Shown piece by piece: positions 23,044 through 35,392 of a DNA stretch of 64,000 nucleotides (position 1 is the stretch's first letter; every line of letters begins with the position of its first letter). This DNA comes from Sparassis latifolia (lineage: Eukaryota > Basidiomycota > Agaricomycetes > Polyporales > Sparassidaceae). A program made the translations under genes and the position numbers. The DNA lies in NCBI GenBank assembly GCA_018466975.1, contig CM031558.1:186001-250000 (forward strand). Reading direction: 5' to 3'. The notes below the pieces were generated by a model. It was not told where the DNA came from. It did no database searches and saw only the letters and a list, made by a program, of their open reading frames with translations.

Positions 23044-23786
23044 ATGCAGACCAACATGGAATCGACTCAGCTGACAACCTGCTATAAAGATTCCCCCGTT
23101 GATACATTCCAATCGGATTCGGCATGCCCTTCGAGCCTGGAAGATGACTCAGACAAGCCTGCTGAGGATTTCTTGTCGAGGATCTCGGTGGACGTTGATC
23201 TCCGTGATGAAGATAGGACTACATGGGATCTTCCTTACAAGTAAGTTCCATGGCCATCGAGTTTATTTGCCTTGACTGAGTGTTACTCTTTCATAGCCAT
23301 GTTCATGAATACCCCTGGCGGCTCCGGATTGTCTACACACCTGATGGCAAAACGACGTTTGGCTCCTCCAGATCGAACCTCTGTCTGATGGGGTATTACA
23401 TCAAAAACATCGATATCGACTTGATCGTGGTTCCCATCGACCCAAGGAAAGAACCCGAGTTCTCCGCTCACTATCACGCTGCGATATTGGATAAGAAGCT
23501 AATTTTCACGCCGACCCACGCACATCAAGGTATTAGCATGCAGCAGTGCTCGTACGACCTCCCCGACGGGCAAGATAAACCTGTGATGTTGATGCTCGAC
23601 TTCATTGTGGCGGTGCCGATGAATTTGATCTCCCGTTCAGGAGGTCGCCTTTTCAAACTGCGTGCAACTATAGACCTCCAAACTCGCCTGAAGGCGAAAC
23701 CCTTGTGCAAGAAGTTGGAGTTTACACTTGAAAACCTGCAAGCGCGCGAATTGATGCCGAGTTTGCCTGTTGTGCGGGTTGGATAG
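23044..23786 (+). CDS. Orphan tandem gene 2
   Basis: Two exons, 23044-23240 and 23297-23786, in phase, 228 residues from MQTNMESTQ (an ATG at 23056 is also possible). It has the same architecture as its neighbours: an acidic, Ser-rich N-terminus, an intron at the start of the folded part, then YPWRLRIVYTPDGK and a beta-rich core with EPEFSAHYH. The C-terminus reads VAVPMNLISRSGGRLFKLRA and ends in a LEFTLENLQARELM helix-like stretch. Unlike its neighbours it has no internal repeat array. No domain is recognised with confidence and no signal peptide or membrane span is seen. The intron position matches that of genes 1 and 3, which supports common descent. Confidence 0.7.
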
Positions 23787-24557
23787 GTCTTTCGTTGGTC
23801 TTTCGGACTCCATATTGAATGCCTTCGTCAATATGTAATAACGGTCGCATAGTACTCATGCTTGAATAATAGTACTATTTTGCTTGAATCGCCAACGGCT
23901 TGAGCAGATGGCGCTTGAGATCGCATCTGGATTCTGAGATCTGAGCGCTTGTTACAGCCACCGACTCGTAGCTGGAGTGGACTCTGATATGGAATCCAAG
24001 CTGAGCTATCACCCTTCTTTACATTTCTCAAGACATAGAAAGTTTACTCATCATTGTTAAACCTTTGGTAATCTTAGAGCTGACACAGTCCATTTGAAAA
24101 CGGCCGGTAACACACTACAGTACTGCCGAGTCTGCAAAGCTTGCTTTGTCCTCTAATCTGACATCGCCAAGCGTCCGTTCTATGTATGTTACGCCTAGCA
24201 AGCACTGGCATCAGGCAGGTACTCGTTGCAACACCCCGGGAGAAGCATCGATTTCCGTTGTTCGATTCAATGCAAGTCAGAACAATGCGCTTCTTGGGCA
24301 TTTGTATTGCCCGATGCTTTGGTCATGTTGCTTCAACTTCGAATCCTCAATGGCGTTTCGCGCTGTTCTCTCTGTATGCCGTTCAAATGGTTGCTTTGCG
24401 GGATACGTCTATATAACTTCGTTGCGCCCTGCGTTCACTGTTCATCGCTCAGTTCTACTCTTTCGTCCGATTTTGCATTCCGTGCGCTCAGATCTGCGGT
24501 CAATCGCGTCGCTTATACACATATATTCGAGTCGGAGCGGGGAGATATCCATCCGTT

Positions 24558-25287
24558 ATGCCTCAGGTAAGTCCAGATGCTGACTTAGGCATGAAGTTGA
24601 AGATAGATCCTCGTGGGGAGATAATTCCGGATTTTCGGCCGAAGTAAGCACCCTCTTTCCAGCTCTATTCCTTTCGGGGAGATTGACAACCGGATGCTGT
24701 AGGCCGACTGTCAAATGTGAATGGTTGCTCTATATCGAGTGCGACCGAGTTATGTTCCCCAGAAACCTCGAAACTTACGTCGAGTCGGCTGGCGAGTTAA
24801 TGGTAGACGTACAACAGATGGACTTTCGCACCGTCGAGTCAGCTCCAAGGCAGGAACCAGAATTTCGTGTGTGTGTCACGGCGTCGAATACTTACTGGGC
24901 GGGACTCGTCGAAGGAGTGCAAGCAACGCGATCACTATCGGGACCTGGACCGTCGAAACGGTTACGTACCCGAAGGAGCCGCACGTGTTGAAGCCACAGA
25001 CTTCGAAGCTACTGATGTTGCAGACGTTGAAACTGCAGATGTCGAAGCTGCCTATGTTGGGACCGCAGACATTGAAACCGCAGTTGAAACAGACGTTGGA
25101 GACTATTGCCGTGGAAGTGCCAGTCGAGCTGCTCGATCGCCGAGGAGCCCTCGAGTTCAATGTGCGCGCCGAGGTGGTCTGTCAGGTATGCAGTCCGGAT
25201 GAAAACCAGAAGATTAACGACGAAGACCTGGAGTTCACCACAGTTACCCTCTACTGCGAGGAAAAAGTGCTTCTCTGTCGTCCGTAA
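24558..25287 (+). CDS. Orphan tandem gene 3, frame uncertain in the middle
   Basis: Exon 1 is 24558-24643 (MPQVSPDADLGMK) and exon 2 starts at 24703, reading CEWLLYIECDRVMF and GELMVDVQQMD, then EPEF as in gene 2. The C-terminal part, VEVPVELLDRRGALEFNVRA up to the stop at 25287, is in a different frame. A 51-bp intron at about 24872-24922 would restore the frame; otherwise one indel has broken the gene. Between them is a degenerate repeat that reads as LKPQTSK-like in the C-terminal frame but as acidic VETAD-like in another frame, reminiscent of the acidic array in gene 1. It is either a functional gene with a variable linker or a recent pseudogene. Confidence 0.55.
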
Positions 25288-28200
25288 AAGGTTGTCTGTA
25301 CGCCGTGCTATGACTAGGGCGCTGCTGTCGGCACCTTGTTATCTACGGAGCGCGGCGAGTTCGGTTTTTTGTCAGTTAGTATCTACAATTTTGTTTTTAT
25401 AGAGCAGGGCATGTAGATAGCGTCACCTTACAGATGCATATCTGTGCAGATGCTACAGATCGAGTTTCGGGTCATGGTTTCCGCGCACATATGCATCCTG
25501 TACGCCGTGGCATGCACCACGTAGACGCTGCAGCAGTAGCAGGTGTTCACGCGGATAGATCGTTGCGGAATCTGTACGGAGCCCGGATGTATGGTGGCAT
25601 TTAGGTGACGGTTCAATTTCTGACATTGCCATCAGCTCATCGGTTCGGTTGGCTGTCACCTCGCTCGATCAGCGTGGCAAAGACCCTCGCCACTTCCCCC
25701 TCCAGTATACACACATTGATCGGCACTCTAACTATAGGTGTAGTGCTATTGGGTCCTAACTGAGTTTGAATTGACTTACTGCATTTGGGCCAGGAGACTT
25801 ACTTGTTTTGGTGCAGAACTTGCTGACTAATCCTTGTGCCGCACATTGCTTCAGCCAGGGTACAAATATGATATTCAAAATGCTGCACTCTCTTGATAGT
25901 TGGCATTTTTCTGTTCATGTTTAAACACTGTACATGCCGTCTGAATATGTTTATTGTGATCTCACTGCATTTGAGAAATTTGTTAACTTTCTCCAGCACA
26001 AAAGGTGTTTTAGTCCTATATGCCTATATTTACCAGCTTGTATATTGTGCCAGCATGCTCTATTGCATGGGCAGTGCTATGTAAATATTTTTGTATTATC
26101 AATGTACCTGACAGGTTAGTACATATATTTTTGTGGCCACGCAGTGCTGAAATTTCTGAGTAACATTCAGACTGCCCACAAGTTCACTATTGATTCACTG
26201 AATCCAATAGGCATGCATTCTTCAACATACAGATCTCGCTGTGGCAAAAGGTAGCACTCTAGCACTTAGTGAAGCTCCCAACTTCAGAGAGCCTGCAGAG
26301 CATTGGTTATGCTCATACTACAAATATAACAAATGACAGCAATGATCAGACTAGGACCTCCGGCAGAAAGATTTGATTAGATTGAGTGCCCAGCCTTAAT
26401 TTAAGGTCTTTTCGGACAAGCAGAGAGCCTGGTTAAATCTTGTGCAGGATGTCACTTGAAATGAGGAAGACAGGCCTTTGCTTGTTCTGTATTCTCTTCT
26501 TCCTCTCGAATTAATTTAATTACATTGCCATGTGCACTACACCTATAGTTAGAGTGCCCATTGATCACTGAATATTATGCCTGACGGTTCAGTTGGTGCA
26601 TCCCTCTACTCGGCACCTGCTTATAATCTCCCTCTACTTTGGTCTCTCCTTTCAGCAACATCGTAGATATGCTCTATAGTGTCTTTATAGTCTTTTCGAG
26701 CTTGAACGAGGGTGAACGGCCGAATATTGGATGAGTTCTTTATTTTGTGCATGTCATACTTTTTTGTCATACCAAATAGAATTTACGACGCATACGAACC
26801 TGTCCTTTACAGCAGAGACTGCATCCCTATCCTCACCAAAACAAAGATCCAGTGTCCGATCCATCATCATCATAGTGACGACACGCACACTGCCCAAAGA
26901 TAGTTGCATCTGCATGGAGACTGTCACTGTAAACGTCACCAGCAGAAACATGGCACAAGGGCCACCCATCGAGGCACCTGTCCTCTTCGTGCTCCAGCCC
27001 CCAAAGTCGAATGTCAGTAATGAGCGTTCGTGAGTCACACCATTGCCCGATGCACGTCAGCCTGATATATCTGTCTCGTCGATGACAACGCCATGCCGCG
27101 GATCACCTTCCTGTAGTTCAGGCTGAAATGCGGGGAAACCAGAGCGTTGGGAAATTCAGCATGTGAGCAGGGTGGGACCGAAGAATTCGGAAATGACCTA
27201 CATTGGGAGGAGGACATTGTTGTACACTACGCTCAGGGTGCATTCGGGTCAGATGTAGAAGGAAGCAGCTAGTCCAGCACTACACATGCTTGCTGAGGAT
27301 GATGTACACCCAAAGTAGACCAGATCGTGCAGTGCTATGAACTGCCTGGACTGGGGTTATAAATTCAGTGATGCCACGCAACCAGCAGATCGGGATGCAT
27401 ACGAGGATGATGACCGAAACAGAAACAATGCTACATGACCATCAGTGCTTCATCACCATGAGCTCATTCGAGAACTGGGAGATTCCACTTGGTTAATATC
27501 CACTGAGAAGCATCCTCAGTGGAACTTACACTATTCGTTCTGCAAGTAGCATATCGTCACAGCTACACGGCGGAGCAGTAATATGATATGCACGCACTTT
27601 CGCACCACTAAATGATTCGGGCGATGTCTCGCAGTTGTATAAGAATATAACTCACGTGTTTAAACCTGTCCGATGACTCCTGAGGAAGAACACCAAGGAG
27701 TCAGTGACAAGACAATCTATGAGCGTGCTGAGGCACATTAGACTGCATGGGGTAGTCTAGCGTCTTCGGGAGGGATGTCTGCACCAGCCACCTGAACCAA
27801 TCCTTGATGATCACCTTCGGGTTACAGTCTCACTTGGCAGCCCATGGAGCCCTGACCAGAGGTGTTGTGATACTTACTTTTGTTCTAGGGAATCTGCAAC
27901 TGCAGATTGACATCACCGACAATGTTCAGGGAAGTACAAGCTGTCCTTCTTGTACACGTGCTCGATCACTGTCCCTCCGACCTCGATGCACATGGCCATC
28001 CCTCGCTGCAGCTACGATGAGATCAAGATATGTGAGCTGGCCTGCGTTGATCATTGCGCCGACATCGACAGTGGGCACGAACCCATTGTTCGCATTTGAG
28101 AGCATGGAGTCTTGGCGCAACTCCTTCGTGCACTTATTTGCCATCAGTTACATGCTGAAGTGGAAAAGCAAAACATGGACCAACCGGTACAAGGTCTGAG

Positions 28201-31200
28201 TTGTGTCCACAAGCATGGAGACATTCCTTGATGATACCCACAAAACTTTGGAGGACCAGATGACACATTTGGAATATTTGAGGACAATGGTGTTAACAGA
28301 GAAAAGACCAGCGAGGATGGGAGACCATGCATTATGAAGTGGTGTTGACATGCGATGAGACGGCAAATTTAGCTGTAATTTTGAAGACAATTTGCAGTAA
28401 ATAGGGAGAATGGGAAGTTGACATGGGTGTCAATGTATGAGTTTGCTTCGTGCTTTTGGTGCAATGACATTGCACCAGCTGCAGTTGTAGAGAACGGCTC
28501 ATGGAACTGGATGTCTTCTGCAGGTCGTGAGCACCAGCCCAAGCTTGAAACATGACACCTATGTGAGGACGAGGTGGGGAAGAGACTGATGGTGAACAGT
28601 TTCTAGCACCAGTGGATCCGACACAGGGAAGAATACCGGGGAAGGTTGTAACCATCCAAATGTTTGAGGAATTCGTTCGTTGATCAATAAGCTTCATCTT
28701 GAGCGCTCAGCCCCAGTGGAAAATGTGTCTTGCGAGATTGCAGCAAGTTGCACGAGGTCGTGGCTGTGACCAACTGCGACCAGCCATGAGAATTTGGACT
28801 ATATGTGATCTTGAGTGAGCCCAATCAAATGTGGTCACAGGCTAGCACAGTGCCAAGCGGGAGAATCGAGGCATTTCACATCTAGTCGAATTTTAAGCCA
28901 CTGTATAATAATTGTATTGTTGTGATTTAATACAGTGTGACTACACTCGATGTCATATGAGTACCCTCACCGTCGTGCAAGCTCCTGCGACATCGCACGA
29001 TCTACTTCAACCTGCTCCGCTCACACCCCCCACTTCCACTCCTGCCCCCGCCCCTGCTCCTGCTCCTGCCCTCGCCCCTGCTCCTGCTCCTGCCCCTGCC
29101 CCCACCTGTGCCCCTGCCCATACCCCCGCTCTCACACCTATACACCCCTGCCCGTGTGCACCCACCCCCCTGCCCACGCACATACCCGCACCTATGCACT
29201 GGCATGCAACCACACACATCCACACTCCCACACAAAGCCGCAGGCCTCCTTGCATTCACTGTCATCCCCGTTTTCACACCTGGATGCTGCCCAACACCTG
29301 TAATATAAGTAGAGTTAGTGAATATGTGTCATAGCATAGATAAAGAATGAGATAACAGTACCTAGGACATGCTGCGAACATGCCAGTGATGCCATACCTC
29401 AGAAGCTGCGGTGTCAGTCCATACGAAACACCGAGGTGATTGAGCATCTCCGGCTTGCGCTCCGTGAGCCCCTGCAGCAGTGGTGACATCACCGTGGCTG
29501 CACAAATTGTCAGCTTATCTGTCAGCAGCGATGTTGACTGCGGCGATATGAGACTGTCACGATGTGTCCTTGCTGATACAATGCACAGCCACATACCTTG
29601 TCAATAGCGGCAGGATCAGGATAAGCATGCTCCAGACTTGACACCTCGTCCAGGTTGAATTATTCTCCACTGTAGAAGGAATTCAAAGCCTGCAGCACAC
29701 ATGTGCCATACCTCATCTGTCACCTCCACAGTCAGTGGACACATCAGAGGATTACCATCAGGAAGACGAACGCACATTCACATAGTCTGGATGTGTCACA
29801 ATGTGCACCACACGTGCACCAAAAAGCAGTGCTAACTTGTTCTCCTGGAAATGCTGCAAGATTAGACACTGTGTGGGGTGCGGGCAGCTGTGTGCGCTCG
29901 AGCGTGGCATGACCGTCACATTGAGGCAGATAAGGCTGTTGAGCCACTTCTCAACAGTGTCCCCGGCTGCATATTAAATTGGTGTCTCAAGCTTGATCTC
30001 ACGCAGTGTACGCGCTTTCAGTGGTGCCTTAACGATGGGCTTCTTGGAGCTCGAGCTTGCCACTGCATCGTCTTCGCTCGCAGCGGTGTCTTTAGTAAGC
30101 GAGGGGTGGGTGCTCTCATGGAGCTGTTGGATGAGCTTGAGTGAGAGTAATCAGCTGGTATAATAAGCATCGTGCTCTGGAGGTCAGAGCAACTGGATGC
30201 AGGAGGACAAGAGTGCAGATGTACGGTGACGCGTCCATGTCGCAGTCTCTGTTACATGATGAGCTCGGCGCAAAGAGATGATATACATAAGTGCAAGTAC
30301 ACTGGGGGCAAGTACAAAAAATAGTATATATAGCTAATCGAGACATGTGTGCAGGCAAAATTCGACAGATGGCCGCCTTACGTCGAGCAAAGCACAATTC
30401 AGATGGGACATGGTACAGGATTGACACGTCAAATCACAGGATCTCTCACACTTGTTTGACTAGGTGGGATTTGGTTCGACCTCCTGCGACAGTCCAAGTC
30501 AAGCCACTATCTGGTGCATCTTGGTTCATTCTTAAAATATGCATTTTTCACTGGGGCTCAGCGCTCAGCGTTCATATATTCCTTCGAGCCTCAAATGCGC
30601 GAAACTTGTCGGGCACTTGGATCCCTTGACTATGTTGATTCAAACCATACTGTGACTCGACACTTGTATACCAGACCAAGAAAATACTACACTCGGTGAC
30701 GAATCTGAGAGCCGGAACCAAAGTCCTCATGGCGCTTCTGTCACCCTCATCTCCATCTCCATCTCCTGTTCCCCCCAGTTACTGCGGTCATGAGGCTGTA
30801 ATAAATCACTGGAAGATGTGCTGTCCAACCTTGATTCTACATCCTCTTTTATGGGACTAAAAGCAGAGAGCCCAAAATACAAACAGTACCTGTTGCATTC
30901 ATGTTCATCCTCAAACCGTTCGAAGATGTGCGCGAGATTCCCCTCAGCAAAGTTGTTCATGTAAGCTGTGTAAATGTACCAATATAAGCCATCAGAAGAG
31001 TCAAGAGTTCAGGGAACTTACTCGCAGGTAATGACTTGACAGTCAGTTAAGAGCATGTTACCGCCTGCTCATCCAACATATCCTCATTAGCGAATACGTG
31101 CAATCTTAGAGTCCTACACTGTCCTTATACCTTACAAAATTATGCCCTACCTTCCAGAAGACGATCTTCATCTGTGTTCAGAATCACTGCACTCAGCTTA

Positions 31201-31690
31201 CAAGCTGATTGGAACTCCGAAAACCTCTGTGATTGACCGAGTAAATGAGCATTGCTTTTGCACCCAATACTAGCTGTATTCTTTCCAATACTTCGCATTC
31301 ATAGGAGTGGGCTAGATGACTTTGTACGATCTCTAGAACTAGCCAAAATCATTACGACCATGAACGGTGCATTGCTATTTTCAGACTCTCAAGATGCCCC
31401 TGCCATACTGGTGCACCCGCCACCCATGCTTTTGCACCCAATACCAGCTGTATTGTTTGCAATACTTCACATTCATAGCTAGGTGATTGTACGACCTGTG
31501 AAATAGCAAAATATTTTGGTGTGTTACTATTTTCTGACTCTCAAGCTTCCCCTGCCGTACTGGTGCACCCGCTGCTGTCTTGGTGCACCTGCTGCTGTCT
31601 TGGTACACTCGCTGCCATCTTGGAGCACCCACCACCATCTGACCGATTGCAAGTTGATTTAGTTTGACTGAGCATCCTCGGCGTGGGCCT
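25288..31690. other. Gene desert with decayed repeats
   Basis: About 6.4 kb with more A+T than the flanks and no reading frame that I can support. It contains a CCTGCTCC-type low-complexity tract (about 29030-29110, spuriously encoding PAPAP) and a tandem duplication near 31256-31567. A piece at 25590-25650 also occurs reverse-complemented near 33900-33960. Short minus-strand frames near 27926-28144, 29274-29594 and 30727-30960 might be relics of genes or transposons, but no family is recognisable. Confidence 0.5.
31256..31567. repeat. Tandem duplication of about 176 bp
   Basis: The segment starting TTTTGCACCCAATAC at about 31255 and ending TACTGGTGCACCCGC recurs from about 31431 with small deletions. 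It is followed by a short GGTGCACCCGCTGC-like minisatellite up to about 31630. Confidence 0.8.
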
Positions 31691-31699
31691 GTCGTGGTG

Positions 31700-33720
31700 G
31701 CAGGCAATGATGGTCATCTGGGCCCCTGACTTCCGGATGATATGGAAGTACCCACTGACTGCAGGCACCAGGAGCGGAGGTGCTTCATCCTCAGAGATGA
31801 CTGGGCAGATGCAGATGACCGTGTGGGTGAGTATTGCTGCCTACTCACAGCACTGTCCCCATCTCACACCAAGGCCCGCGTCTGCAGGTGACATTGTCAA
31901 TGTCATTGGCACCTTCGAGCCAACTCCATCATCATCGTCAAGCGGAACCATGCTTTCAATTGCTGTCTCCGCGAAAGTCAACCTATTCATCCTACACCCA
32001 GATATGCTCATCACTGCGACTTCGCTATCAGGCATGCCCCAGTGCGGGCGGAAGGTGCTCATGTCGAAACTGACATGGCGCTCACTGGATGTGATGCATG
32101 TGCTCATGTGGGGCAATATGTTGCACGAGGTGATGCAGATGTATCCAGCAGAGGGGCGCTGATATGAGCGGTGGGTGGATGCTCAGATCACGGATGTGGT
32201 AGGGTGGGGACTCAGTGAGCTCATCAGGATCGACATGGGCATCGATCAGGTGAAGGTTGGGATGAAGGCCTGGGCAAAGGAGCTGAAAGTGTTTGCTGAG
32301 AAATACATTAGCCAGGAGCCAAAGGTAGATGCCGTCCCGCTAGTCATTATCTTGGTCCTAACTATCTGCAGCCTAGTGCCGTCTTGATGAATATGTGATC
32401 CTCACAATCACATACATCTCTGCTTGCTATATCTCAGCTGCATGACGTCGAAGAGGACATCTGGTCCCCACGATGCAGCCTAAGGGGCAAGGTCGATGTG
32501 TCGGTACCAGCCATGATCTTCGAGATTGACGGAGAGTCAAGTCCATTCATGAGAGCTGCACCAATGCACACTACGCTGAACTGGACGATGCCGCTGGAGA
32601 TTAAGACTGGCCGTGCTGTGGCCGGGATGGAGCACTGCGTGCAGACAATGCTCTACACTCTCTTGATGGCGGAGCGCTACAGGACCGAGGTGCCGAGTGG
32701 CCTGCTGTACTACACACAGAGTGAGGAAGTTGTGCATGTACCCGCCACACAGAATGAGGTGCGGGCATTGCTCGTAGCTCAGAACAACATGGCTGGTTAC
32801 ATGATGCGGTGAATTCGGGGCTCCAGCTCACCACGAAACTTGGCAGACAAGAAACAAGGCAGCACCATTGAGGACCTTGAAGAATTACCTCAGTCAGAGT
32901 CATTCTTGCCTCCTACTATCGACGACGTGTGGAAATGCAGCAAGTGCTATGCCCTCGACACATGCATGCTATATCACAAAGTAAGCTTATTCTCCACGTG
33001 TTCTGCTCCTTGCTACTAGGCCATCGAGAACGTTGTCGACAAGACATCCCCCATCGCTGATATCTACGCACTGAAGAGCACACTTAACGCTGACTCAGGC
33101 GGCATTCGTTTAAAAAGTGGGAGGCACTTATCTGGAGGAGCAGGATATCGTGCGGCTGAAGAAAGAGCTACATCAGAAAAACCTCACTTTTCCTTAAAAG
33201 GGCACTTAAATAACTTAAATGGACTTTATGGTCCTTATTTAAGGACATAAGGACAAAGAGGGCCTAAGGCATATTCCCGTGTCTGAAATTCGACTTATTT
33301 GAACACTTATGGCCTTAAATAAGGGTTGTCAGACCCAAAAGTCTAAATAAGTCCATAAGAGAAAGTTAGGTTTTCCTGATGTATGGACCATGGGTGGAGA
33401 AGAGCACGAGGCCATGGCAAGTAACATCACTGCATGTGTTCCGATGTTTTTCAAGTTGTTCCACGGGATGCGGTTCCACTTCTGACACTGATCCCATCCC
33501 TGCACATGCTTATGGCCTGATGGTGTGTTGGTATTTGGGCTGGAATTTACACCATCTATCTTGGATGTTGGCTATGGTACGAAGGCCACGTCGCTCCGAC
33601 ACTTGTGTGCTCACTTTCTAGGCAGCATGTGCCCTTTTAGTGGAGCTCGTGCTGTGAGTTATGCAGTGGCAGATTTTTTTTTTTGGCTGCCAGATATTAT
33701 GTGGATGACATGAAGCAGTA
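31700..33720 (+). pseudogene. DNA2 nuclease-domain pseudogene
   Basis: The plus strand encodes consecutive pieces of the DNA2 replication helicase/nuclease in the right order: LRDDWADADDRVG, a splice-like junction, DIVNVIGTFEP, NLFILHPDMLITATSL-like sequence, LMWGNMLHEVMQ, LHDVEEDIWSP, LEIKTGRAVAG (nuclease E-x-K motif), SGLLYYTQSEEVV, LPPTIDDVWKCSKCYALDTC (Fe-S cysteines), SPIADIYALK, LEEQDIVRLKKEL and WTMGGEEHE. In-frame stops occur (TGA at 32160-32162, TGA near 32811, TAA near 33111), and a MITE interrupts the gene at 33171. The helicase part is not seen. In normal cells DNA2 trims Okazaki flaps and resects breaks; this copy cannot. Confidence 0.85.
33171..33381. mobile_element. 211-bp MITE with TA target-site duplication
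   Basis: Imperfect terminal inverted repeats: left end CATCAGAAAAACCTCACTTT, right end (reverse complement) CATCAGGAAAACCTAACTTT. The element is flanked by TA at 33169-33170 and 33382-33383. Skipping it joins the DNA2 codons for KKEL and WTMGGEEHE without a frame change, which fixes the insertion point. The interior is AT-rich and hairpin-like (TTAAATAA/TTATTTAA motifs) and has no coding capacity. A TA duplication is typical of Tc1/mariner-type non-autonomous elements. Confidence 0.92.
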
Positions 33721-34329
33721 GAAGAGCTGTAATAGGAGTAGGCTGAGGCATGCATATATGTTTACCGTGAAGGTCATTACTATCTACACTATCTGCCCAG
33801 CCGCGGCTACTCTATGAGATACCAAGCTCCTGTTGCTCGCCCCGACAGAGTGACTGGGGGTTTAGCATGATGACCCATCATGTTGACAGGCAACTGAACC
33901 GATGACGGGGCGCCAGTCTCAGAAATTGAACCGTCACCTAAATGCCACCATACGGATGGCAGCATAACGTGCCTTAATGCGTCCGGCGGGGTTGGCATAT
34001 ACGGTTCTGGGTGCCGGTGCCTGCACGCCTTTGCACCCATCTCGAGTGCCACTGCTGTTACCTGCGTGGCGGCGTCGTCATACGCATGTTTGAATAGGGT
34101 ACGTTCAACGCCATCAAGTGCGAGAACGTGAGGGAGGTGACGATGGAGAACGCGTGGTTTTAAATATTGCATGCCACTGAAGACCTTGTGGGGGGATATC
34201 ATGTTGAAGCACGTCTATAGTCTAAATACACGATAGTGGTGAAGACTGTAAAATTATTGCGTATTAGATTATCCACATAAATGCTACAAAACTTCGACAA
34301 TTAAGATACAGCTTCGTTAGTTCAACTGG
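33721..34329. other. Intergenic, short shared repeat
   Basis: No gene is supported. A minus-strand frame at 33807-34202 (131 codons) has no recognisable domain. Part of this DNA, around GAACCGTCACCTAAATGCC, matches 25590-25650 in reverse complement, so it is probably the edge of a dispersed repeat. Confidence 0.45.
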
Positions 34330-35380
34330 CGACTGCCCTGCTAGACGAAGGGTACGGATCAAGCGAGGTAGTGCGGTTCTTTGAGATGCCCTTCTTCTTT
34401 GGCTTGCCTGGCAGGGTGTGGCGAATGGGCGGTGGGATGACGAAAATGGGGGGGACGATGGGGGAGGGAGGACGAGGAGGAGGAGGGAGGAGGAGGAGGA
34501 GGGCGTTACTGGTGGAGAGAGGAGGCACGGCCTGCGGGTGCGAAGACGCGGAGGCCAATGGTGAGACCCCAGTCGCGGCCACGGGCGCGGAGGGCGGGCC
34601 GCCGCAGCAACAGCCACAGGTGGGTGCAGCGGCGTACGCGGATGAGCGCTGGTGAACGGAAGGTGAAGGCGGCGAGGGCGATGGCGACGGTACGCCGCCT
34701 CGCGGGCCCGGGCGATGAAGAAAGGGATGGCATTTGACATTAATCGATCGGACGTCTGAGTTCTCTCTGCCACACGCCTCGTTCCATGTAGTCCATGTGC
34801 TTCGACTTCTCCTCGTCTTCTCGATGCCACGTTCCTCCCCCTGCTTTCGGGTACGTTAACGTCGCGTGTCTGCGTTTATCGTACGGTAGTACAGTGTACC
34901 TCCGCTGCTGCTAATCTGTCGCGATAGCTGTCTATGTCTGTTTTGTTACGCCTAAATCGCGCTATGCTTTACCCCCCTTTTCGAGTTTATGTCGCTCCCG
35001 ACTGGCTCGTCTCGTCTGCACCACAAACCCGTTGTATCATCAGCTACCGTACGTGCGCGTTTAAGTAGCAGTCCGAACACGATTGCAGATCGTCGATCCA
35101 CCGAATTTGACTTGTGTGATCATGACCATCTGGGGTCTGGTTTTTTTCTTCTGCGATCCTTAGGCGCGACGCAAATGTGCAGATGCGCCCGGGGAGATGG
35201 GAGGGCGAGATAGGGAGGTGGAGATGGGGTGGTGCTGGGAGCCGAAGATCGATCCGCCCCGGGTCTGGACCCTGGGCCCTGTGGGACAGGGTTATGGGTG
35301 CGTGTGGGTCCACGCGATCGGGTGGAGTGTTTGTTGGACGGCTCCAAGTTCGGCGGAGTGCGTGGGAGGTGGGCGTCGGC
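34330..35380 (+). pseudogene. Second broken copy of the transcription factor tail and 3' flank
   Basis: Matches the end of the transcription factor gene and its downstream flank in the same order as 16119-17075. It has an acidic/Gly-rich tract (about 34440-34505), GAAGACGCGGAGGCC, the QPQVG-like segment with a stop at about 34653, then flank DNA including GAAGATCGATCCGCC near 35242. It is more deleted at its 5' end than the other copy and has no intact frame. Confidence 0.8.
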
Positions 35381-35392
35381 GTGCTACAGGAC

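Noticed and set aside
28912..29334. Open frame with PAPAPAPAP repeats
   Set aside because: Low-complexity CCTGCTCC-type tract with no domain, and open in more than one frame.
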